NCBI RefSeq assembly: GCF_000835495.1
Contig: NW_015622546.1
Span: 1,738,883-1,802,882, forward strand
From: Cladophialophora immunda
Lineage: Eukaryota > Ascomycota > Eurotiomycetes > Chaetothyriales > Herpotrichiellaceae
Reading direction: 5' to 3'
DNA length: 64,000 nucleotides
This document shows, in pieces, positions 36,182-45,048 of the stretch. Below the pieces are notes generated by a model, which did no database searches, was not told where the DNA came from, and worked only from the letters and a program-made list of their open reading frames with translations. Position 1 is the first letter of the stretch, and each line of letters begins with the position of its first letter. The translations under genes were made by a program, and so were the position numbers.

Positions 36182-38110
36182 ATGTCAACCACCATGGCCT
36201 CGGGGCACCCATTGCCTCTGACGGCTCATTCACACCCTGATAATCCTGTTCCTGAAGAGCCTATAGCGTCGAGAAAACTCTCAATCTCCGCCTCGCAGCT
36301 TTCACACTCCCTCACCTCGAATGTTCCCTCCAGCTCCTACTCCGACAGTGCCTCGAGCGTGGACACAGAACCCACAACGCCGACGACCGAGAACCTTTCA
36401 GATGTCCCCTTCGATGAATTGAACGGTCAACCACCTCAAAGTCCACAAGGCAAGAAGAGACGGGCTTCAACGTTACTAGTCTCTCAGGATTCTGAAGATG
36501 CGAGGCGATTTTTGGGTGAGCGGGGCGCTTCTACTGCCATGATCCAGAAAGCCTGCTGTGGTGGAGGTTGCTGCATGCTACAAGAGTTGAAGACAAAAAG
36601 ACCTCGCCCAGGCCAAACTCCCCTCAAAGTCCCTCAAAATCTCGCCTACCAAAGCTTGAAGATCAACCTGGGTCATTTGAGTTTGGACAGCGACCTGTCT
36701 GGTATCGTCGAGATCCCTTCCAAGACGGTTTCATTCGAGTCCTTGTCGAGTTCGCCAGCCCGCACCTATGCGGAGCCTCAACGACAGCAAAAGGCGGAGG
36801 TTCTGAAGCATCCTCCCAATTTCGTCACTCCGCACCCTCCCTACGAGGTATTTTCGGCGCCTCTGTTTCACGCCCGCGAGTTGACGAAGTCTGGTGCGGA
36901 GAAGAGGACGTATCACTTCGACATCGACGTGACTGATTACCCCAAAGAGAGCGGAGATGTCGATTTCGTTGTAGGAGGTGCCATCGGCGTGTGCGCCCCG
37001 AACCCGCCCGACATGGTCGACCAGATCTTTGATCTTCTCGGTGTCCCAAGTTTTGTGCGCGACAAACCGATCTTGCTGAAGACAACAACGGGAAGATGGC
37101 CCACGATTTGGGGGGAAGAGGAGGCCCGAGAACTGGTCACGACGCGAAGGGAGCTTCTAACGTGGTGCTCAGACATTCAAAGCTATCCTCCCACCAAACA
37201 GCTCTTCCGACTCTTCGCCGAGCATGCCGAAGACGAGAACGAAAAGACGATTTTGATGTACTTGTCTTCAGCGCAAGGTCAGGGAGCGTTCTGCGACCTC
37301 CGGACTGGCCCCTACATCACTCTTCCACAACTTCTCAGCGCCTTCCCTTCCTCCAGACCTCCTCTCGACCATCTCCTGTCTGTCCTCAACCAACTTATGC
37401 CTCGATTCTACTCTTTGTCTCAAGACCCAACAATCTCTTGCCAGCGAGACGGCACAAAATGTCGACGACTGATTGAAATTGCAGTGACGGTCCACGAGGC
37501 GGACGACTATGCCACTGGCAAGCGAACCGGCGTAGGGTCGGGATTTTTGGAGAGACTGGCGAAGCAGGTCATCCAGGCAGAGCGGGAGGGGAAAAACCTT
37601 CGCGACTTGGACCTGAGAGTCCCCATGTTCCGAGGCCTCATGGCCAACCCTTTGGCCCGTGAATTTGTCACCGATGGGCCAATGCTTCTTATTGGAGCCG
37701 GCGTCGGCATCGCCCCATTCCGAGGATTCGTCCACCGTCGACTAAAGTCGGCCAACTGCGCCAATAAAGTCTGGGTGCTCCAGGGGGTGCGAGACAGTCT
37801 CCTGGACGAGCTCTACTCTGGTGACTGGGGTGTGCACGAAGACAAAGTGAAAAAGGTTGTCCAATCTCGACGAGGGCAAGGCCGTTACGTACAAGAAGAA
37901 GTCCGCGCCCAAGCCGACTTGGTCTGGTTTATCATCAATGCCGTGGACGGCAGAATCTTTGTCTGTGGCAGCTCAAAGGGCATGGGGGAAGGTGTGGAGG
38001 ACGCTCTGATAGATGTGGCGATGGCTAAGGGCAAGTTGAACCATGAGGAGGCACAGAGCTTCTGGGATGAGAAGAAGAGTTCGGGTCAGTATATCGCGGA
38101 GACTTGGTGA
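36182..38110 (+). CDS. FAD/NADPH oxidoreductase of the cytochrome P450 reductase-like fold, lacking flavodoxin domain
   Basis: A 642-residue protein. The C-terminal two thirds have the fold of NADPH-cytochrome P450 reductase and sulfite reductase flavoproteins: FAD-binding RFYSLSQDP (the R-x-Y-S motif, about residue 408), the second FAD motif GVGSGFLERL, the NADPH pyrophosphate loop LIGAGVGIAPFRGF (about 503), the NADPH 2'-phosphate region and FVCGSSKGMGEGVEDAL, with a terminal Trp as in CPR. The FMN/flavodoxin domain that normally passes electrons on is absent. Instead the first ~270 residues are Ser/Pro-rich, with a double-cysteine motif ACCGGGCCM at about 124-132 (DNA 36551-36577) and a phospho-site-rich stretch. 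The electron partner is unknown. The start chosen is the first ATG after the likely leader intron; no coding introns are seen. Confidence 0.82.
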   Translation: MSTTMASGHPLPLTAHSHPDNPVPEEPIASRKLSISASQLSHSLTSNVPSSSYSDSASSVDTEPTTPTTENLSDVPFDELNGQPPQSPQGKKRRASTLLVSQDSEDARRFLGERGASTAMIQKACCGGGCCMLQELKTKRPRPGQTPLKVPQNLAYQSLKINLGHLSLDSDLSGIVEIPSKTVSFESLSSSPARTYAEPQRQQKAEVLKHPPNFVTPHPPYEVFSAPLFHARELTKSGAEKRTYHFDIDVTDYPKESGDVDFVVGGAIGVCAPNPPDMVDQIFDLLGVPSFVRDKPILLKTTTGRWPTIWGEEEARELVTTRRELLTWCSDIQSYPPTKQLFRLFAEHAEDENEKTILMYLSSAQGQGAFCDLRTGPYITLPQLLSAFPSSRPPLDHLLSVLNQLMPRFYSLSQDPTISCQRDGTKCRRLIEIAVTVHEADDYATGKRTGVGSGFLERLAKQVIQAEREGKNLRDLDLRVPMFRGLMANPLAREFVTDGPMLLIGAGVGIAPFRGFVHRRLKSANCANKVWVLQGVRDSLLDELYSGDWGVHEDKVKKVVQSRRGQGRYVQEEVRAQADLVWFIINAVDGRIFVCGSSKGMGEGVEDALIDVAMAKGKLNHEEAQSFWDEKKSSGQYIAETW

Positions 38111-39107
38111 GCGAAATCATGGCCAGCGTTTACCAAAAGTCTCCTCGAAATATTCGGCGCTCAGACAATGGAGTGCGAGACAACAGCATCGGAGAAACGA
38201 ACAAGACGTCTGATCCCGGGATCCTTCTGTGGTTCACTTCAAGGAAAAAAGCCATCAACGATTGGGCGGGCCACTGCTATTGTGGATTTTCATTCGACTT
38301 GAGAGAAGCTATGGCGCATAGCGAGGGGCGTTTTCTGGCTACGTCGAAACAAGGGACACACAAAAAGGTGAACTGTCTCGGGACATGAGGCATTTATGTT
38401 TGGGTGGTTCAATGCTTTGCGAAAAGAAGGGGATCATCCCGTTAGACCTGGGGCGGTGTTCTCACATTGTGTTTTTCGTGGCTTCTGCATTATCTGGTGA
38501 GCGGGCATGTTGAATTTTGTTCTGTCCAACATCAACATATGCATTATTATGTTGTTTCTGTTTTTGGATATACATATTGCATCATCATGATTATGGGTAC
38601 TTTATCCTTACACATATGGAGTCATATACTCTTCGATATAAGATGAACTGTGAATATGCAATATGAATGTGAGGATGAACAAGATCCCTACAATCCTCTC
38701 GAGTCGAAACCCCTTTTTGCTATCTACATCTACCTAGGAAGGTAAGTATGTAAACCATAGCCCGACCCCGGGTGGTAGGCCCCACGCGCAGTCTTTGTCT
38801 CTTGCTGCCAGAAAGAGTAAAATGCGCTCGCGCCTTGAACTCTTGGTCCGGTCGAGGGTGATGCCATCCTGTGCTCATGGGTCCACTGCCACAAGCGACA
38901 CGGATTCGGCCTTGTTTCTCCGGCTCGACCGACATGACCAAGGAAACATAGGCGTAGACGTCTGGTGTAGGTACCGGTGTCTCTCAAACTCGCTCTGCTT
39001 GTCTGTCGCCCTCGAAACCGCGAATACCTGTGTGCTCTCTCCGTGTGGTTGGTTATTGTTTATCATATCATTGAAAGCAATCGTGACGGAAACTGCCGTT
39101 CGTCGCA
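38111..39107. other. Intergenic between convergent genes, no supported gene
   Basis: 1 kb holding two 3' ends. From about 38470 to 38700 the sequence is distinctly AT-rich with many TATG/CATATG-like words, in contrast to the GC-rich gene that follows. A CTACCTAGG word is at about 38730. Confidence 0.5.
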
Positions 39108-39728
39108 TTACTTGATATAGCCAAGATCGCGAAACGCGCGGTCCAAGATCTCGCGGACTACCTTGTCCTTGCGCACAGTGTACTCCTGCATCGACTCGCC
39201 CGCGGCCTCGGAACTCGCGGCGCACTCACGTTTGACGGCCGCGTAGAGCTGCAGGTCCTCCGGCGACTTTGCGAGCCACTCGCGGAAGATGCGGTGCCTC
39301 GCGACCTCGGGGCAGTCGGGCCCAAAGACGTGGAGGTTGATGGGATACGCGCCGGGGCGGTCCCCTTCGTCCACGAAATAGCGGTGTCGATGCCACGCCG
39401 GCTCGCGGAAGAGGAACAGAAAGCCCGCGCGCGCGAGGGGCTCGGCGTACGAGCCCTCGTCCTCGACGTCCTCGACCACCAGGTCGACGTCGATGACGTC
39501 CTTTGCCGGCAGACCTGCCACGCTGGTGGAGCCGGCGTGGAGGACGGCGACCGCGGTCGAGCCCAGCGCAGCCTCGATCCGGGCTTTGGTCTCGAGGAAC
39601 CGTTGCGGCCACGCGGGGTTGGGCTCGACGATGGCGATTTTCAGTCGCGACTTGCGGTGGTTCACCCGTTCCAGGGAACTTCCGTCGTCCACGTAATTCC
39701 TGGTAATGTCTTCCGGGGAGAGTGGCAT
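39108..39728 (-). CDS. GrpB family protein (UPF0157, nucleotidyltransferase-like)
   Basis: A 206-residue, intronless gene. The GrpB signature is clear: VEPNPAWPQRFLETKARIEA near the start, then HAGSTSVAGLPAKDVIDVDL, a nucleotidyltransferase-like GS-x(n)-D-x-D arrangement (here IDVDLVVED), RHRYFVDEGD, and NLHVFGPDCPEVARHRIFRE. The family is widespread in bacteria, where it occurs alone or fused to dephospho-CoA kinase, and is scattered in fungi. Its biochemical role is not established. The gene is much more GC-rich than its neighbours and uses G/C in most third positions, so all six frames are open for long stretches here. No intron, unusual composition and a mainly bacterial family together suggest, but do not prove, horizontal acquisition. 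Confidence 0.88.
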   Translation of the reverse strand: MPLSPEDITRNYVDDGSSLERVNHRKSRLKIAIVEPNPAWPQRFLETKARIEAALGSTAVAVLHAGSTSVAGLPAKDVIDVDLVVEDVEDEGSYAEPLARAGFLFLFREPAWHRHRYFVDEGDRPGAYPINLHVFGPDCPEVARHRIFREWLAKSPEDLQLYAAVKRECAASSEAAGESMQEYTVRKDKVVREILDRAFRDLGYIK

Positions 39729-40415
39729 CGTTGAGTCAAAGTGGTATCATGAGTTTCCGACAGATGTCTTGACATGGGGTTGTTGAGAAGTTCGCGTCTT
39801 AACGCCTCATTCTGCGCGTTCTTGGCGGCTCCACTTTGCAGCAGTCGCGCATATTATGGCGTGCACACCATGCGAGATAGAGTTCGCTGTAATATCACGA
39901 TTTCTGGAACAATCTTTATTTGCGGGGACTCTTGGATGTTGCTGGCACGGCACGCGGTGGAGGAAGTTCAGGTTGAAGAGTGAGGGCGAAGGCGAGAGGG
40001 AGGGAGGTACCGAGTACGACGAGGGTACCCTGTACCTAGTAATAGTCATACGCCTTCTGGTCACCCTTTTGTGCCAAGCCTGCACGGCAACAGCAAGCCA
40101 ATTCGCGATTCGCCTAATTGGACGCTTGGTCTTGAGATGCAGCAGACTGCGGCTGGCGGTTGGTGGTTCGAGATTGAGGATGCGGCTGTGTCCCTTCAGG
40201 CTGCGCCGAGCTGCTCTGTCCATGACCCAGCCTAATTAATGGCCGGTCTGCGAATGTTGCCAGCCTGCGAGATGTTTCACGCACGAGTGGGAATTCATCG
40301 AGTTCGTCAGCCTGATCGTGAGGCGAGATGCTCACCGTCGCCCGGCCTCAGGATGAGATAACTGCCTGGTGGTACTCCGGCAGGAGTTCAAGGTGAGGAC
40401 TATTCTGCCACATTG
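39729..40415. other. Intergenic between divergent genes
   Basis: 0.7 kb between the GrpB gene (minus) and the DUF7708-type gene (plus). It contains the run gtaccgagtac...ggtacc...gtaccta near 40008-40040, three overlapping short GTAC palindromes. No gene seen. Confidence 0.5.
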
Positions 40416-42103
40416 ATGGACGCGCGGCTCACAGAGCGTTGTAGTTCTGCCACAATAGCTGCGGACGCATACGCAAGAGCCGTCGAGTACTTCGAAAGAG
40501 AACTTGCTGAGACACAGAGCGAAAGAGCATGGATTCGCGGAGTGACATCGCTTGAAGACGTCAAAAAAATTGTCGAGCAGGCGCGGGATTCCTATGAGGA
40601 TCGATCGGAACATCATGCCAGGGCCAAGAGATGGATTGATACCTTTGCAGCGAACATGGGCCGTTATGGCGCCGTGCTGGACATTCTCGCCAACGCTGAC
40701 CCTCTGCATGCCGGGCTTGCTTGGGGGGCTATCAAATTTGTCTTTGCTGTACGCACCTGTGCACCGATGAAAGAAATTGTGTTGACCGATTTCAGGGCGT
40801 GTCGACCTATTCGCAGCACGCGGCAGAGCTCGCAAAGGCTCTCGCCCAGATAGGCGACGTTCTCCCGCGCATTCGCGTAGAGCTAGCACTCTACACAACC
40901 ACCCAGATGACAGAAGCCGTCGCCCAGTTGTACGCCCATATCCTGCTCTTCCTCCAGAGAGCCGTTACGTGGTACAATGCGAACCGCACCAGGCGCGTCT
41001 TGAAGGCTGTCTTCCGACCTTCCCAGCTCTCGTTCCAAGAAACCGTGGCAGACATCGGACTCTGTACCAAGAATGTGGAGATGATTGCGAACACTGCGGG
41101 CCGCGCCGAGATCCGTGGCCAGTCGTTCGCCTTGGAGGAACAAACTATCCGTCAACGACAGATAGAGCAGCGACTCTTGGAGATGCAAGCACGGCTGGAA
41201 GAGGTGTCCATTTCAAGTCGGCAGCACGATCAAAGGTTGCAACGGCTGATCCAGCATACCCTGAACAGTCACGATCTCTTGAAATCCATCAAGTTCGATA
41301 CTGGTGATTCGAGGCCCGTTCTCACTAGCTTGCAGGTTTCCCAAATCATCCAAGCTCTACGACCCGCTGCGCTGCCTGAGGATGTTCTTCGGGTTTCTCA
41401 ATCTTTCTCAAGACGGCGAATCTCTTGGCAGCAGAATGACCGAGCCACGATGATGATGATCAAGCGTTTGAAAGAATGGACCTGGTTTCCTCGGTCCTCC
41501 ATGTTTACCGTCAAAACCGCACCACCAGCATTGCAACGTACTCTGGATATGGTTGTGGAGGTGACGACGCTGCTCAAATCAACACCATATCCTATATTCT
41601 GGTGTATTTCAAACCCCGGTGATCGCAAAAGAGCTACAGCTGTCAGTGACATCCTCCGCAGTTTGATTTTTCAAGCTCTCCGGCAAGACCCTTCGATTCC
41701 TTCACGAGATGCTCAGCTCGGCGATATCTCCTCCTACGAGCGCCCGCACAGCTTGGATGAATGGGTTAGCATGGCAACACTTGTTCTCTCAAAAATACCG
41801 CGAAGTTTCGTCCTCGTCGCCACTGAAGATTTATGTCGGGGGACAAGAAATAGTTCAGAGGTGCAACAGCAACTTTACGCAGCCTTGACAGCGGTGTTCG
41901 AGGGTGTATCGCAAAACGGTTGTGTATTGAAGCTTCTGCTAGTCACTTCGAGCAGCTCCAGGGTTCCAACCTGTCAGTCCCGGGACTATACTCAAATCGT
42001 GGAGACTATGAGCTCTCCTGTGCCTGTAGCTAGGCGCTTGCCACTTGCCCGGGCACAGAACGCTGCTCTAGGACGTGCAAGATCCATTATCCGATCTAGG
42101 TAA
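40416..42103 (+). CDS. DUF7708-type protein with degenerate NTPase-like C-terminal region
   Basis: Two exons: 40416-40748 and 40797-42103, with a 48-base intron joining KFVFA to GVSTYSQ, giving 546 residues. The N-terminal ~230 residues match the all-helical domain found at the front of many fungal STAND/NACHT-like proteins: DTFAANMGRYGAVLDILANA, LHAGLAWGAIKFVFA, then helical PRIRVELALYTTTQMTEAV, LYAHILLFLQRAVTWY and FQETVADIGLCTKNVEMIAN. A coiled coil follows (IRQRQIEQRLLEMQARLEEV). The C-terminal part has the outline of an NTPase (PIFWCISNPGDRKRATAVSD where the P-loop should be; SFVLVATEDL as a Walker B-like strand), but lacks the GxxxxGK[ST] and catalytic acids. Probably a pseudo-enzyme, adaptor or heterokaryon-incompatibility-related protein. 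Confidence 0.72.
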
Positions 42104-42834
42104 CCAAAGCTAACTGCAGGTACTCCTGGGTTGATTGACGCTCCGCAAGTTGTTGGTTGTGGGCATGGACAGAGCTTGACCCGTTCCTTCTGATACACGG
42201 ATAATGCAATTTTGAAACCTTCAGGCTGATTCCTTGTGAAACGCTGAAAGGGAGGTGATTGTTCCTGAAGGGTCATTTTTTGATTTACCTGAATAAGTGC
42301 GCTTCTTAATATCAGTTGGTTTGTAAATCGGACGTAGGACTCCACCTTTGCTTGAACTCTGCCATCAAAAATGCTTAAAGGGCATCATTTTGTCCAATAG
42401 CTTTGTTAGAGGCCTCAACGGATCCTGAGCAAATCGAGCCCGAGGCTAGTGGCAGCTTTGGTGAAGCCATCGATACCGACCTTTTGCCATTCGCACCAGC
42501 ATCGCAATGAGGCTGTGCTAATCGGTGCCTGGCACTGCCTGCCCGGCTCGCCCACCAACTTCCCGCGAGCCCTCCGACAACATCTCTTCCATCATCCATC
42601 GTTTCACAAGGACTCAATCATTTTGTCTCGGGCACTACTTTTAATTGCCACAATTACACAAGTCTCAGTGAGCAGTTTGCGAGACAAGTGAGGCGCTGTC
42701 GCGAGTGAGGTGGCAGAAATTGCTGTCCCATTCTACCCTCTTGAACAGTGATTTCCTCTCTCCACCTCCGTCCTCGGGACGAATTCTACACACAACGCGC
42801 ATCCTGGTGATTTCTGGCGCCGTGCCTAGATACC
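42104..42834. other. Intergenic, no supported gene
   Basis: 0.7 kb between two plus-strand genes of the accessory trio. No convincing frame. Confidence 0.45.
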
Positions 42835-44444
42835 ATGGATGTGAGAATCCCGATGACAGGGACCAATGGGCTCTCTGGACTTGCTGCCCGACCTCTCGAG
42901 AGGCGTTCGTTGACAGCATTCGAACCTTCACACCTGCTCCGAAGTATTGGCCCGGGGCTCAACCATTTACAATCGCCTCTTCCAACCCAAAAATCAGATC
43001 TTTCTTCTCTCGGTTCTCCTGCACAGCGCCTCGAAGCGCTTGATCCTAGAGTTAGCGCTGCAGTCGCTCAGCCTGTTGTGGACACTGCCCTTCGTCAGCA
43101 CAAGTTACCGCAAGTGGGTAAGACAAAGGAAGGCGATGCTCATTGTCAAAGTATCCAAGAAACGAAGCCTCGAGAGTGGCAGTGGGATGACCCCGATGAT
43201 CGTGATAATGAAGGCAGTAGAGAACTCGTACGGAGGGTTCGGGTCAGGGGTGGTGAGGAACGTCGATCCGGCGTCAGGAAAAATATGCAAGTGCCTAGCC
43301 ATCGCCCTCATACTAGCTATTTGTTCTTAAGGGCAGTTGGTGGCTACATTGATGAGTCACTGAAGACGGTGCGGACCGAGATATGGGACGATCCAGATGA
43401 CTCAAGCTGTATCTTGATAAGACGACAACAGCAGTTGACGGATGAGAGCCAACTCAGTGATTCTGACAGTGAAGATGTTGATGCAACTCCGCAGACACCT
43501 GAAAATGGGTTTCTCAGCCCAAGGATAGAATTTCCTCTGCACATTGGCCTTCGGAATGACAATGAGAGACTTTCAACGGTCCTCCGCGACAATGAAATCC
43601 CAACGCTGAAGGCGCTACGGCAATCTCCTCCCACCAAACTCAGTCATCTCACGTATACGCTCTCAGAAGATCGATCGGGTGATTCAGGTTCAGTCATCCG
43701 ACAACTCCTTTCCGCCTTGCGCTCCCTGGCAGGCTTTGTGCCGATTGTGAATAAGGGTGGTACGACTAGACTTGAAGGGGCCGCGGAGGTGATCTGGCCT
43801 TGCAACAGCTTGGGCTCTGAATTCAGGGAGGAATACTGGTTCTTGGCACCCATCTATAAACGTGTTTGGGTTAAATATGCAAGAGCAAAAATTTCAGGGT
43901 GGACAGAGTTTCCAGAACCTCTAGTTTGTGGAGAAGCTTTGGAGCAATTGGGATACTCGGACTGGTTGCTTAATGATGTGAGTCCCTTCTACCAAATTCC
44001 AATGGATGCTCACCAACCAAGAAGCCATACAGGAAAGGGTGAGAGTATTTCAGTGTCTTTCACCAAGTCATGTTGAACAAATAATCACATTGTCAAAGAC
44101 TTACTCCCGTGTGACCGAATTCAACGAAGCAGCCGATATGGTCGTGGAGGCGCATTATGACGACTGGTACGGACATATCTTGTCGTACTCACGCGGGTGG
44201 ACAGAAATCCTCTCAGAGGACATACACTACAAAGCATTACTGGATCTGGGTCTTCCATTTCGGCGTCGTGTATGTTCTTGTTGTCAGACCATCTCCTCTA
44301 GTATCTCATTCTAAACAACTTCAGGATTCCGCTACAACCGTTATCGAAGAACCTCTCAGCTCTGCGGTGCTGCGTGAGATTTTCAAAAGGACAAATGCGA
44401 TTCGACGGGCTGAAGCAAGTTGCTCGATTGTCCCCAGCTCATGA
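42835..44444 (+). CDS. Unrecognised 499-residue protein
   Basis: Three exons by frame and splice signals: 42835-43977, 44033-44269, 44325-44444; both introns are 55 bases. Junctions give YSDWLLND-ERVRVFQCL and LPFRRR-DSATTVIEE in frame. No family recognised. The first 120 residues are polar and basic. A six-residue motif WDDPDD occurs twice (WQWDDPDDRDNEG and EIWDDPDDSSC) around a basic segment, followed by a Ser/Asp-rich acidic linker (LSDSDSEDVDATPQTPENG). The C-terminal half looks folded, rich in Trp and Tyr (EEYWFLAPIYKRVWVKYARA, HYDDWYGHILSYSRGWTE). The start is the least certain part, because another frame is also open from 42947 to 43330. It lies between a DUF7708 gene and an AAA+ gene on the same strand. 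Confidence 0.55.
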
Positions 44445-45048
44445 TTGAAGTGGAAATGGGGATAGACGGTAGATGGATTTATGGGAGAAAGCAGTCTTAC
44501 CATTCTTGTTCCTGTCTCAAGGACTACCCCTGGAATAATTCAGAATACTTCCTGGTCATAATCTACGAAGCTGAGATTGAACAACCTGCTTAACGAACGC
44601 TTCCTCTCGACGCTTCCCCGTACTACTGGTCGGTTTGCCGCCGCGAGCATAAATACCGGTGGCCTTGCGGCAAGGCTGGCGAATCACCGTCCATTTGGGA
44701 TCTTCCCCACAAATCGCATGGCGCGCCTGGTTGATGTATGGGGCTCACGTGGCAACTCAGACAGCTCGAACACCTACACCTCATCAACATTACGCCCAGC
44801 ACGCTCAGGGGTTCTCAAGCATTGCACGATAGCTGTTTTACCTCCTCCTACCACTGGTGCCCACTTGTAACTTTGGTGACCTTGAGACTCAGCACTCGGT
44901 GTGTAACCATTCTCCATCGCAGCCTCCAAGTAGGCGTCAGCCTTATCTGATTGCTATACCTTGTTCTTTGGCCATCATTCGGAACGTGATTGAACGAGCT
45001 AGATATTATCTTGACGGCAGCCCTACTCTACTACGCCGTCGAAAAGGC
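44445..45048. other. Region between the unrecognised gene and the AAA+ gene
   Basis: 0.6 kb. The frame of the AAA+ gene stays open for 64 codons upstream of its first ATG (back to 44857), so a further 5' exon of that gene may lie here. I could not find a confident splice site for it. Confidence 0.4.

Noticed and set aside
39226..39734. Several long alternative frames on both strands
   Set aside because: They overlap the clear GrpB gene; high GC removes stop codons in every frame.
42947..43330. 127-codon plus-strand frame starting inside the unrecognised gene
   Set aside because: The other frame is open much longer (42835-43977) and splices cleanly to two further exons. Kept as a doubt about the N-terminus only.
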